DNA of 64,000 nucleotides, taken from NCBI GenBank assembly GCA_028571685.1, contig CM053140.1, forward strand, positions 23,169,501 through 23,233,500, given 5' to 3'. The position numbers and the translations under genes were made by a program. Below are positions 24,691 through 36,195 of this stretch, in pieces (the first letter of the stretch is position 1; the number at the start of each line of letters is the position of its first letter). Origin of the DNA: Heterohyrax brucei. Lineage: Eukaryota; Chordata; Mammalia; Hyracoidea; Procaviidae. The notes beneath the pieces were generated by a model. It searched no databases. It was not told where the DNA came from and saw nothing but the letters and a program-made list of their open reading frames with translations.

Positions 24691-25319
24691 ATGTGTGGCT
24701 GACCCTCGAGGATCTACTCAAGTATTGTGATTTTTTCTGCAGCTGAATCACTGACCTTTCAATTAGCAGCCAAGTGCATCACCATAGCACACCACCAACA
24801 GCCCTCTTTATAACATATGCCTCCCATTTGGCTCTCATTGTTATATTCACTATAATAAAACTGGCAATATGAATGACTTTAGCTCCAAGAAGCCTTCAAC
24901 CTAATAGCAAAAACTGTGGCTGAATCACCAGGATCTAAGCTCGCTCAGATCCTGTCTCAGCTAACCACTAAATTCTCTGACAATCACTGGGTGTTTGATC
25001 TTGATAAATCCCTCATCAGCCACATTACACTGTATCTGCAGACCACGTAGGAATGGCCATGTCGTTTGTCACATAATCATGATGAAAATGTCTGCTTCAT
25101 AGACACAGAAATTCCAGGAAACATGCCTGTTATCTGCCTCCTGAATTTGGGATAAATTTGAGATCGATATGGGGAACGATGTAGCAGTTAGCTTCTGGAA
25201 AGATTACAGCCTTGGAAACCCTATGAGGCAGGCTACTGTCCTACAGGGTTGGTACGAATCAGACTTCAGGGAAATTTTTTTTTTTTAAAACGTTTCGAAA
25301 TCTACCTACTAATTTTCAG
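24691..25319. other. Unassigned, with one AfroSINE fragment
   Basis: Nothing recognised except a diverged AfroSINE piece at about 25195-25265 (gaaaccctatgaggcaggct). Confidence 0.4.
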
Positions 25320-25599
25320 CTCATGGTTTAAATTCATATCTTAAACACCTATAACCATTGAAAGAAAGGATATAAACAAACCTCATCATAATCTTATTTT
25401 CTGTATGAACAGCAACACTCAAAGTGCTACAGCGCACTACACAGGGTGAGCGGAAGACATGCAGAGTCCGGCCACCTGCCCCGAGCTTCCTGACTGCGTT
25501 TTTCAACAAACGTACAGGTGAAGTTGATTCTGCTGACCCAAGAAACCACTTTTACTGAGCTACAGTCCCATGATTTTACCCATTATTGCACCCAGAGAC

Positions 25600-26040
25600 A
25601 CTGCGCCAACCACCTACTACGCATCCAGCCTGCGGTAGTGAATAAAGCGGGTGTGCTCAGTGGCCTGGGAGCGACGAGGCGGCCGTTGAAGAAGGTCGTT
25701 GGAGTGAGCTCCCCCCATAGAACACCCACCCCCCAGGAACGTTTTCCCCTGTGCACAGACCGGCTACAGTACGGCCCGTGGCTCTCGAAGGGCAGAGAAG
25801 CCAGGAAGGTGTAAGACAGCGGGAGCACAGCCTCCAGGTCACTGGGCTGTACTTGCTGCTGGACCAAGCAACACACACACAAACTTAAAACCACCCTCAC
25901 ACAGGAGCTGTCGCGAGACCCAGCATGGCTGCCAGCCCAGAGACTAGCCCTTCCGCTTCCGGTTTTGGCAACCCTTTCTTGCAACGTCAGAGCTCGGACG
26001 TGGACCCAGAGGGCTCCACCTAGTGGCCGTGGAGTTCAGT
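25600..26040. promoter_or_regulatory. CpG-rich segment, candidate CpG-island promoter
   Basis: This is the only stretch of the window with dense CpG: I count roughly 25 in about 430 bases, against near-absence elsewhere. It holds tcgcgaga at 25911-25918 (one base off the ten-base BANP/Kaiso-type motif), tandem ETS-like sites cttccgcttccgg at 25950-25962, and a CRE-like acgtca at 25984-25989. Motifs of these kinds crowd the starts of housekeeping transcripts. A minus-strand frame of 133 codons (25583-25984) and a plus-strand one of 98 codons (25518-25814) cover it, but open frames are expected in GC-rich DNA and I recognise neither. Direction and target gene are unknown. Confidence 0.5.
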
Positions 26041-26574
26041 GCCTTTCCCTTGGACTAAGGATCCGTCTGCTGGCTTGACTGCCTCTGTAAACAAAGCCTG
26101 CGTTTTCTGAAATGCCTAAAACTTAAAGACAGTAGAGAAGGCACAGATTTCTAATACTTGGGGAGCAAAGGAAGATGTATTTGCATACCTCTCTGTTTGA
26201 AAGTTAATACCTACCCCTCATATGTATTTGTCAGTCTTTAAAATTGTTCTAAGTGCCTCCTTTGGCTTCTCTTTCAGTGTTTGTCTTCTCTTGCATACCA
26301 GGTGTCTTTCCTTACAAATAGGCCACCGACTCTGCAAACCCAGTCTGAACGCTGCAAGAGCTGAAGACAATTGAGAGGGGTGATTTCCAGGGTAAGAGGC
26401 AGGTAAGCACTGTTCTTTCTGATGGTAAAAGGTGAAATCCTTTTGAAAATGACTATTACAACCAATTTTTCCTTTTTTCTCAAGTACACACATGTATAAG
26501 AAGTTCATAATGTGTACTCACCTGAAGTGGTCAATGCCTCAGTTTGGGGATTTGCATATATAGTTACATAACCT
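26041..26574. other. Unassigned sequence next to the CpG segment
   Basis: No repeat or gene recognised. If the CpG segment is a promoter, this could hold 5' transcript or intron, but I see no exon evidence. Confidence 0.35.
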
Positions 26575-27525
26575 CGTCAAACATCAAGGGCCCATTTTAT
26601 GGGAACTTGCATAAAATGGGAATTCTAGAACAATTGTGCTCTTAAGGAATCTGTATATGGATCAAGACAGTCGTGCAATCAGAATAAGGGGACACTGCAT
26701 GGTTCAATGTCGGGAAAGATGTACGTCAGAGTTGTATCACTTCATCGTAACTTTTTAATGTATATGTCCAGCAAATAATTTGAGAAGCTGGTTTCAACAA
26801 AGAAGAACAAGGCTTCAGGACTGGACAATGACTCACTAACCTTCATTACACAGGCAACCACCTTACTTGCTAAAAGGAAGAAGACTTGAAATACTCACTG
26901 ATGAAGAACAAGGACCACAGCCTTCAGGATGGATTGCACCTGGTCACAGATTGACTGTGTTCCCTCAACAATCTGTGGCAGTTTGGCTGTGCCATAATTC
27001 CTGGTATTGTGTGATCTGCCTCCGTGTTCCTGCCTCTATGATATTCATAAGGGTGGATGGGGAGCAGCTGTGTTAGCAGAGCAAGACTCAATGTGTAAGT
27101 TGGTTTTGTGCCTTGTGGTGCTCTCTTGAGATATAAAGGAAAAAATCTAGCAGAGAGAATTGGGAACCTCACACCATCAAGAAAGCAGCACAGGGAGAAG
27201 AGTGCATCCTTCAGACCTGAGGTTCCTGCACAAAGATGCTCCCCACCAACCAAAGACTGATACAACACAAGAACTTTACTTGAGAGCCGACACAGGCGAA
27301 GTCCTTTCCCTGAATGTGGCCTTGTAACTGACTGGACTGTGTAAGAATGAACTTTTCTCTTTTAAAGCCATCCACTGTGTGGTATCTGTGTTAGGAAAGC
27401 ACTAGCTGACTAAAACACCAACATCAAGAAAACAAAAATCCTCTCAACTGGACCAGTAAGCAACATTGTGATAAATGGAGAAAGCACTGAGGTTGTCACA
27501 GATTTCATTGTATCTTAGCTTTTTC
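26575..27525 (+). mobile_element. RTE LINE fragment, split by an LTR
   Basis: The RTE text runs to about 26940 (accacagccttcaggatgga) and resumes at about 27418 (aaaacaaaaatcctctcaac). The gap is filled by the LTR at 26941-27417. Confidence 0.78.
26941..27417 (+). mobile_element. MaLR-like solo LTR inside the RTE
   Basis: Same LTR family as 36261-36784: shared words include tgcatccttcagacctgagg and aaagccatccactgtgtggt. Starts tggtcacagattgac, ends gactaaaaca. No convincing target-site duplication. Confidence 0.75.
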
Positions 27526-27584
27526 TTCTTCTTTCCCAAGTTCCACAGCTTGGTTGTGGACTCAGGAATGTTAACAAGAGGCCA

Positions 27585-27845
27585 AACCTTTGCCTTTAAG
27601 GGAGAGTATATACATAAAGAATAAATTAAACCTTTACTCAGAAATCAGAAAAAAATTTGTTATTTTAAAAAGGAAAACCCAGTGTTTTGTTTTATATGCT
27701 ATCTAATATTAAAGCTCTTCAAAATCTCATGAATTGACAAACTTTTGTCTGACAAAGGAAACTTCAGACCAGATCAAATAAATATTTTTCAATAAATCGG
27801 TACCCCTTTAAATTGCAAAAATGAACTCACCCATCAACCGACAGA
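27585..27845 (+). repeat. Dispersed duplicate shared with 9537-9800
   Basis: Second copy of the stretch described at 9537-9800. Confidence 0.65.
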
Positions 27846-28191
27846 AAAACGACATGGAGAGCAAAAGTTTATCAAGTGAAATTATGACAAATATCTATTA
27901 ATTTAATACCAGTAACTTACCTAAAAACTTTTAGAGCTTATCTTAAGCCTGTAATTGAAACAAAGTTTGTCTCAACAGTCCAGGTTTGCACTCAACTTTT
28001 CCTAGGTGCCATATTTTGCCCAGTCTAGGTTCTACCAGCAGGCTTTGGAAATCACAGTCTCTCTGGTCAGCTGACCAATTCTCTTCCTAGGGTTGAAACA
28101 TTTTTACAGGCCACTTCAGATGTGTCTTGAGCTTCCCCTGCAACAGAGAGAACTTGTTTACAGTTCTTTCACAATTGGGATTCACCCAGTT
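27846..28191. other. Unassigned sequence
   Basis: No feature recognised. Confidence 0.4.
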
Positions 28192-28204
28192 TCAGATAAT
28201 TATA

Positions 28205-28341
28205 ATCCAGTGCTGTTGAATCAATCCTGACTCACAGAGCAGAACTGCTCCATAGAGTTTCCAAGGAGCACCTCGTGGATTAGAACTGCCCGTCTCCTGG
28301 TTAGCAGGGTTGCACTAAACCACTATGCCACTAGAATTTCC
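28205..28341 (-). mobile_element. AfroSINE
   Basis: Flanked by a perfect 13-base target-site duplication, tcagataattata, at 28192-28204 and 28342-28354. Confidence 0.92.
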
Positions 28342-28354
28342 TCAGATAATTATA

Positions 28355-28702
28355 GACAGTAGCAATTCTTGTTCGTATTTGTCTTAACAATGTCTCCAGC
28401 TATTTGGAAAGGGTCTTTCAGAAGCTGTTCTGGAGCTATACCACTTCAGAGGCTGGAGAACAGGGAGGGGTGATCTTGCCCTGCCCTCATTTCTCTGACT
28501 CATAAAAGATACATGCTTCAGTTGATCCAGGAGTCTTGAAGGGCAAAATATAATTTATTTCCTTTTCACTCTTATGGAACTATTACTTTAAGACAAACAT
28601 ACCTTTTATCTTGTCTAGGACCTTCAACCAAGGTCTGTAAGTTGGTCTTTGCAGTTCAGTCACAGTTATTTTCTTGATCTACTCAAAATTTTGCTTTCTT
28701 AG
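28355..28702. other. Unassigned sequence
   Basis: No feature recognised. Confidence 0.4.
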
Positions 28703-28712
28703 CCACCTCAAT

Positions 28713-28874
28713 AGGAAACCCTGGTGGCGTAGTGGGTTAAGTGCAGCATCTGCTAACCAAAAGGTCACCAGTTCAAATCCACCAGGCTCTTCCTGGAAAC
28801 TCTATGAGGCACTTTTACTCAGACCTCTAGGGTCACTAGCAGTTGGACCTGACTCGACAGCAGTGGGTTTTTAT
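28713..28874 (+). mobile_element. AfroSINE
   Basis: Starts aggaaaccctggtggcgtag. Target-site duplication ccacctcaat at 28703-28712 and 28875-28884. Confidence 0.93.
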
Positions 28875-28884
28875 CCACCTCAAT

Positions 28885-30311
28885 TAGCGTAGCCAAGATC
28901 CTTCCCCACCCTGATTAGGAGAATTTGGGCATGACAGATTTCTTCGACATGCGGAACCAGCTGTAAGTCTCCAAGAATCTGAACCAGAAATATCCTAAAA
29001 TCAGACCAGGTCAGGGGAGGACTCTGCTACAAGTAAAGGCTGTACTGGCCATGACTCAACAGGACAGGGAAGTCTGAATAAGACATGTAAGGCAAAGAGA
29101 CTTAAGAAACACTTAACAAAAATATTTCTTCACAAAAACAGGGACAGTGTACATGATAAAAGGAAAAATGAAACCACATCCAGGGTTAAATTAGCCAAAG
29201 TTGCAACCCAAGGTCAAACTTTTGAAGTTTTCCACACACAACAAACACTCTGCCTACCTGACTAACACAGTCTTTCAAAACTTTTCACAGAAAATTACAA
29301 ACCAGGGTCTCTGCAACTGAATACAAACTTGACCAAAATACTGAGTGGCTGCAAAACAGGTTTCTGGACAGAAGGCCAGTATGAAAAGTACAACTGGTCA
29401 GGCAGAAAAAGTTTAAAAGAAGTCCCCTGGCTCTAGCCAAGGGCCCAGGAGGTGGAGGGATGACTCATACAATCAGAAACTAAGGGCGGGTCACAGTGAA
29501 TGGGGGAGGAGGGAGTCCCCACTAAGTGCAGAAGAATGAGAGGAGTCAGTCTTGGCAGCTGCTTATTTCTCCACTGTGGGCAAGTGAACATCTCCAGGAC
29601 AGACACAAAGGGTGTCAATCAGAGGACAGAGATGAGAGAAAAGGAATGGTCCAAGAAGACAGAGTACCAGCAGATTCCTTTCTCCAGGATGAGGGCAACA
29701 GTGGCCAAGAATGGAGTGCGGTGAGGGGGGTCTGACCCTACCCACAAGGCTTTATGGATGTCTCCTGCCTGTTACCAAAAGTCTAGGCCTTCCAGGACTT
29801 TTCCCTAGGACTTACTGCCAAATTCAAACTCAAAGACAAAGTGGGCCAAGACAATTGAGAGTTATCAGTCCCCAGCCCTCTATTCAAAAAGAGAGGCCAC
29901 AAACCCTACACATGCATTCAGGACTCTCTAAAGAGAGGGGGAATAGTTGTACTGTGGATGAAGAAGAGAGAGACAAGTTTAAAAAGGAAAGAATAAAGAT
30001 TTTTTTGTTCCTTTACCTGTGCAGAACCTGGAGTAGTCACACATCTTTGGACAAGGCTTGGAGTCACAATTGTCTGGTATCTGCTTGTCTGGTCCTTTCA
30101 GTGAGCAGCTTGTCCATATTCACCCTTCAGGTTCAGGGGTCTTTCATTGTGGACACAGGAAAGCTTAAATATGATAAATCTGGAGATACTCAGATCCAGA
30201 ACGGGAGTTCATAATTATGAAGAAAAATGCTCAGACTAAACTTGAGGCCAGATGGAGCCATCCAAAGGTTATCAACCAGACAGGAACCACATGGACATAG
30301 ATGAAGTACAG
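28885..30311. other. Unassigned intergenic sequence
   Basis: No repeat or gene recognised. The 167-codon plus-strand frame at 29711-30214 has no domain I can name and no recognisable splice or start context. Confidence 0.4.
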
Positions 30312-30480
30312 AAACCCTGAGGGCATACCGGTTAAGTGTTGTCGGCTAACCAAAAGATCAGCAGTTCAAATCCACTAGGCACTCCTTACAAACTCCATGG
30401 GACAGTTGGATTCTCTCTTACAGGGTGCCTATGAGTTGGAATAGACTTGACAGCAATGGGATTGGTTTTTTTTTTCTTTG
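30312..30480 (+). mobile_element. AfroSINE
   Basis: Start gaaaccctgagggcataccg, 3' end ttgacagcaatgggattggt, followed by a T run. Confidence 0.9.
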
Positions 30481-31075
30481 TCTAGACCATGTAGGAGGGT
30501 ACTGCAGCCATCCTAGTGAGAGATGTTGGTGGCCTGCATGAAGACTGAGGGAATGCACACGCACTGAATGCAAGGACCTATGAAATATTCAGGAGGCAGA
30601 AGAGATAGCCTGTGGTGATGATGGATACTGGAGATGACAAATAAGATGCACCAAGGTTGGCACATCAGGCTCTGCATTTGGTGACAGGGGAACGAGCAGT
30701 TTCAGGATGATGAGGACTTCAGGGTGGCCATGTTGGGGCCAAGCAGTCTAAGTAATGTCCCAGGAGCAGGGTGGGCAAGGGGTATGGATTTGGACACCCA
30801 AGTTGGTCAGCAGAATCCACACAAATGGATGAGTTCACTCAGCAAATTAAGAACAATACAGGAAGAGTCTGATACAAATAATGGTAGAGAAACGATTTCA
30901 TTATCAATGACAGCCTGAGGCCTTTCTTACTTGTGGGCTTGGCTGTGAGGACAGGTGACAGAGAGGATGCTGGGAAGGACATGGAAGTGACAGCTTCTGC
31001 AGAAGAAACACCAGAATGGAAATCTAAGGAGAATGCTCTCTAAGAATATGCCAATGGCTAGTAGGGATGACGTAC
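30481..31075. other. Unassigned sequence
   Basis: No feature recognised. Confidence 0.4.
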
Positions 31076-31564
31076 TGTCTTAGCCATGTGGTGCTGCTCC
31101 AACAGAAATATTACAAGTAGATGAGTTTTCAAAGGGAAATTTTATTCTGCCAGTATACAGTAGACTACAAGTCCAAATTCATATCCAGGAGAAGGCTTTC
31201 ACTGTTGGCTCTGCAACGAGGTCTATGCCTTCACTTTTCCCCTGGTTGTGGAGCATCTAAAGCACAGGGACCCGAGGTCCTTCTCCAAGGACGTGCTCTG
31301 CTCCTGATACTCCTTCTTGTTGTTATGAGGTCCCCAAATCTCTCTGCAGGCTTCTTTCTTTCATATCTCAAGGGACTGCCTCAAGGCAGAACACAATCAT
31401 ACACACTGAGTCCTGTCCCACCAACACAACTGTCACCAATCCTCCCTCGTGAACATCACAGAGGCAAGGTTTATAGCATATAGGAACATCACACAGTATC
31501 AGGAATCATGGTCTAGCCAAACTGCTACACACATCTTTGGGAGGACACAACACAAACCACGACA
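31076..31564 (-). mobile_element. MaLR-like solo LTR
   Basis: Runs from tgtcttagcc to accacgaca, about 489 bases, with near-perfect 5-base flanks cgtac (31071-31075) and ggtac (31565-31569). Same family as 20542-21497 and 36196-37217. Confidence 0.8.
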
Positions 31565-31789
31565 GGTACTAAGGACGGAAATGTACAGTTCTCTGTGACA
31601 CCCGGAAACAGCATCAGGCTCAAGCAGGGGGGCAAAGAAGAGACTGTCATTATCCCCAACTGGAGCCACAATCTGCGCATGTCTACTGTAGGACCTTTTC
31701 ATTTTCTGACAGTAAGTACTGGTGGGGGAGGGACTGGCAGGTCCAGGAGCTCCTATTGTTCAGGAGATGTGGAGTGGCACCCCATTACA

Positions 31790-32715
31790 GGGTCTGCAGT
31801 GCTCACTGGACCTGGCCAGATTCATTACCCTAAAAACAACACTGTTCCTCCAAGATATAGGACGCTGTTGCCCTCAGCTGCTGTTAAAAGATCAAGGACA
31901 TCAAACTGGGACACTACCACCTGCTAAGACTGTCAGCAAGGGGACATGGATCAGAGGCAAGTTCTCCCAGCACATCATCATGGGCAAAGACGTAGACGAG
32001 AAGTGTCAAAGAGAGCCCACAGACATCGTCCAACCTCCTGACACTAGACCTAGAGATAAAAATCATCAAGGATCACCATAATCCAAATATTTTAATGCTG
32101 TTGCAAGTCATAGAGGATAACCTCATCTTTGGTATAGTGATGGAATATGTACCTGGAGGTGACTTGTGTGATCAGTCAGAGACTCATGGCTTCATGAATG
32201 AAAAAGTGTCCCTGATGAAATTTTGTTAATCAGTGAAGGCCCTACAGGTGTGCCACAACAAGTATATTGCACACACAGATAACAAGCCAGAAAATGTGCT
32301 CTTGGATGACAGAAAGAACATCAAACTTGCTGACTTTGATTTTGGAAACTGAATTCACCAAGGAGAGCAGGCTGAACACTTGATCCGTTATTATGCCCCA
32401 GAACTGCTACCTGGAGAAAATTGCCAGGGACACCCTCGTGGGTGTGTGGAGCCTGGGAGTCACTCCGTATTTCATGGCGAGTGGATCTCTGCCTTTTCAT
32501 AGAGATGCCTTAAGTGAGCTATGCAAGTAGGTACTGGACGAAGAATACAATATTCCTTTCCACATGTCTATGTCACGTGAACACTCACTGAGTCAAATAC
32601 TCACTTCTCGCCCACTAGCTCCATTTTAACTGTACCACAAGGGTAGCTCTTATCCCAAAGCCCATTAGTCTCTCACACCACATTGAACATGTCGCAGAGT
32701 CACTTAATGTTTTCT
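31790..32715 (+). pseudogene. MARK2: MARK2-derived retro-pseudogene, unit B, alpha kinase
   Basis: After a short remnant of the 5' flanking block (about 31790-31890), a kinase domain runs without introns from the glycine-loop region (31905-31940) to the C-lobe end near 32620. The catalytic loop is well kept: one frame at 32272-32337 reads HTDNKPENVLLDDRKNIKLA, so the catalytic Asp (32278-32280) and Lys survive while HRD has become HTD. The metal-binding motif follows as DFD instead of DFG, then a stop. The copy ends in about 100 bases (32620-32715) unlike MARK but shared with unit D at 46605-46715. Frameshifts and stops exclude a product. The beta kinase follows at once, so this unit once had two kinase domains in tandem. 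Confidence 0.8.
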
Positions 32716-35700
32716 GATGAGGAGAAAAATCTATGTGGAAACTACCACCTCCTAAGAACCATCGGCAAGGGGACATCTGCCACAGTCAATTTACCCCGAC
32801 ACATCAACACTGCCAAGAGGTAGCCAAGAAAGGAGCTGAGAAGAGCCAACGGACATCCTCCAAACTCCAAACACTAGACACAGAGATAAAAATCTTAAAG
32901 GATCTCCATCCTTCAAGAATTTTAATAGTGTTTCTAGCCATAGAGAATAACTACATCTTCAGTATAGTGACAGAGTACGTAACTACAGGCGTCTTGTGTG
33001 ATCATCTGGAGGCTCATAGCTCCATGAGCCAAAAAGAGGCCCCCCAAATATTCAACCAATTAGAGTTGGCCTTGCAGGTTTGTTACAACAACTGTGTTAT
33101 ACACAGGGCTATCGAACCACAATGTGTGCTTTTGGATGAGAGAAGGAACATCAAACTTGCTAACATTGATTTGAGAACTGAATTCGCCAATGGGAGTGAC
33201 CTGAATGTTTTCTGCGGCAGTTCCCATTACAGCACCTAGAATTCCTACAAGGTGAAAAGTACCACGGACCCCCTTAGATGTGTGGAGCCTGGAAATCACT
33301 GTGTACTTCAAGATAAGTGGATCTCTGCCTCTGCATGATGACATCATGGAGAAACAATATGACATTCCGTTTCATATGTCTACAACATGTGAATATATGC
33401 TAAGCCAAATACTCACCGGAGACACAAGAAAGACGGCCATATCAGAAGACATGCTAGAACTTCCATATGTGAATATGGATAATGAAGAAAAACCAAAGAG
33501 GTATGTGCAGCCGCTCCGAGACTATGAGGACCCCAGATGAACTGAGGCCAAAGTAAACACAGCTGAAAGGCAGAACGAGTTTCTTGACTCACTGTTGAAT
33601 CAAAAATACAGTGATGTGAAGGACACCCATCTGATCCTACGTTACGACCTATCTGACATGGAGAGTCATGCCAGAACTGTGGAAACCCAGGGTGCAGCAC
33701 ATTGCACTGATAGCCACACACGTTCTTCAAGCCATGAGCTACATCCTACCATCCATGCTAAACTCAAATGATGTAGGTATGTAGGTACGCCACACCTGCC
33801 ATTCCCACCTATGACTACTGTTTCTATAACGTTTTCAACACTCTAGCTGATAAAAGGAAGGGGGCTTCCATCATATGTGCTTCTGCCTGTCTCCCTTGTA
33901 ACTTCCTCCCTGCCCCAACAACCGAGGATAGCCTGGCAGAGCTCAACCAAACCTTTGGGCTACGTTCTAAGGCTAGAAAAAGTGCGCTATTGGAACCCAG
34001 TAGATTCCCCACCTGTGTTTCCATGGCTACCACCTCTGCCCAGGCCATCAGTAAGAATGATGGAGCACCAGCAGAAACCAGTTTCCCACAGTGAGTGTCA
34101 CAACTGAGATCCTTCACCGATGAGCAGGTGGGAGGTACCCGACCAGATGGTGAACCCAGCTTCTCCCTCTGTCACTGGGAGTCACCCAGTACTTCATGGT
34201 AAGTGGACCTTGCCCTTTTCAGGGAGAAACCTTAACTGAGCTACAAAACGAGGCACTGCATGAAGAATATGATATTCCTATTCCACAAGTCTACGCCATG
34301 TGAACACTCACTGAGCCAGATACTCACTGGTGACCTGAGAACAAGAGCCACATCAGAGGACATTCTAGGACACCCATAGATGAAACTCATGATGAAGAAA
34401 ACGTGTATGTGCAGTCACTCCCAGATTGTGAGGGCCCCCGGTGTACTGAGGCCACAGTGAACAGGCAGGAAAAGTCGCATTACTCACTCTTGAATCAAAA
34501 ATGCAATCATGTGAAGGGTACCCATCTGATCAAAGCTAACAACACATATGAAATGGAGAGTGATCCCAGGACCAAGAAATCCCAGACTACAGCGTACTGC
34601 ACTGACGGACACGCACCTTTTCATCCCATAATGAACATCCTATCAACCGTGCTAACTCAAGTGGACTAGCTAGACTGTACCTGACATTCCCACCTATGAC
34701 TACTATTTCTCAAACTCTTTGAAGAGTCTGATAGAAACAAGAGGGTCTCAATGGTGTGTTTCTCCTTGAGTCTCCCTTGCAAAGCCCTTCCTGCACCAAC
34801 AACCCAGGATAGCCTGGGCAGTGTCCGACCAAACCTGGGGACTGTGCACCAAGGTGAGAAATTGTGTAGTGCCGCAAATCAGCACAGTCCCCGCAAGTGT
34901 TTCTGCGGCAGCGTTCTCATCCCAGACCATCAACAAGGATGATGGAGCCCCGGTGGAAACCAGTTTCCAAAAGGAAGGGTCAGAATTAAGCTCCTTCAAT
35001 GATCAGCAGGTGCAGGAGATACCTCAGCAGACTGTGAACCCAGCCTCTCCCTCTGTCAACAGCCAGGACATGTAGGGTGTCACTGGGAGATCCTTTAAAC
35101 TCGTAACTTTTTTGCACTTTTTATCAAAAGGGAACAAAGACACTCAAATCTCTAGAGGTCAACCTCTGCTCTCACAAGTTGAAGTGGAGGAATAAAAGTA
35201 CCAGTTCCATGGAGCCCAATGAGATGATACAGGAGATTTGTCAAGCGGTGGACACCCACCAACAAGTACATGCTGCTGTGTATGAACAGCACACCAGGAC
35301 TGCAGCACTTTGTTCAGTGCAGGATGGAGGTATGCACACTGCCTGTGTGGACCCTCCACAAGGAAAAAGGGAAGAGAATTTCAGGCACCTCTGATGGCTT
35401 CAATAGCATCGCTTCAGAAATGAGCAGGGAGTGTGTACTTCACAATGCTGCCAGCAGTTGCCAGGACAAAAGAGGACTTCTCACATTTAAGCTCCCACAC
35501 AATCAGGCAGTGTTTTCTTCTGTTGCACAGAGTCACTATGAGTTGGAGTCTACCTGACAGGATCAAACCTCATAACGTTGTAACAGGATTGAGAGAATAT
35601 CAATTGAGATGTTTCACTAAACAGATGCAGTACTGCAAGCCCTCATTTGTCTCTACACAGAAATCTGGACAACAGCTACCTGGCCAACCAACTACAAGTC

Positions 35701-35780
35701 ATCCTTTCTTATAGTCGTCCCAAAGAGAGGTGATCAAACACAACACAGAGATTACCGTAAAACTTCTTTAATATCAAAAA
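32716..35780 (+). pseudogene. MARK2: MARK2-derived retro-pseudogene, unit B, beta kinase to KA1
   Basis: This is the most complete unit. The kinase starts at about 32733; a 168-codon frame (32733-33239) covers much of it, including APQIFNQLELALQVC and the catalytic loop IHRAIEPQCVLLDERRNIKL, where HRD has become HRA (codon GCT at 33108-33110) and DFG has become NID. The frame ends at TAG 33237-33239 in the activation segment. Next come the C-lobe end (33290-33520), UBA plus spacer (33530-34165), a second C-lobe end (34170-34400), a second UBA plus spacer (34420-35090), and KA1 starting LKWRNKSTSSMEPNEMIQE at 35179. From about 35560 the 3' tail follows. N-lobe to KA1 spans under 3 kb with no introns, which supports retroposition. 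No product is expected. Confidence 0.84.
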
Positions 35781-35788
35781 CAACAGTG

Positions 35789-35868
35789 GAAGCTGCATAT
35801 AGGTGGGCATGTAAATTTAAATGGGAATGTACATTTTCATTCAGTCATAATTTAAAAAAAAAAAGTGA
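35789..35868 (+). mobile_element. Short A-tailed insertion in the unit B tail
   Basis: Extra sequence relative to the tail of unit D. It contains gggaatgtacattttcattc and ends in an A run. The same text is inserted at a different place in unit D (48392-48458). Confidence 0.6.
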
Positions 35869-36195
35869 AATTTTGCTGAAGATCATTGTGCTGTGATTAC
35901 TGACTTTTGCATGAGGCCTTTCTAGCCCATGGCCTTGTAACCCCTACCTAGGTGATCCGGCAGGACAGTGTGACAGTGTGGCTGAGGCCCACTGAGACCG
36001 TTGGTCACTATCTCCTTAAGTGAGGGAGAGCAGTGAGGGAGATTCGGCCACCACCAAGGAAAAACGACCTTGAGCTGAGTCTTTGGGCCCGGATCACTGT
36101 GCTGTAAAGCTCTCGGAAGCAGGTACTAAAGAGACCGCAAGCTGAGAACCGGTGGCAGGAGAGACTGAGCAGCAGGAGACATCATTGCTGAGTTC

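Noticed and set aside
25583..25984. 133-codon minus-strand frame across the CpG segment as a protein
   Set aside because: Open frames are expected in GC-rich DNA, its first ATG lies upstream of the likely start region, and the product is not recognised.
28713..28780. tRNA gene signal at the start of AfroSINEs
   Set aside because: The tRNA-like heads belong to SINEs with their own 3' parts and target-site repeats; they are not tRNA genes.
29711..30214. 167-codon frame as a gene
   Set aside because: No recognisable domain, no conserved partner in the window, no splice or promoter signs.
32733..33239. 168-codon kinase-like frame as a functional short kinase
   Set aside because: It lacks a readable glycine loop and the catalytic Asp, ends in a stop shared by sister copies, and the rest of the kinase is in other frames.
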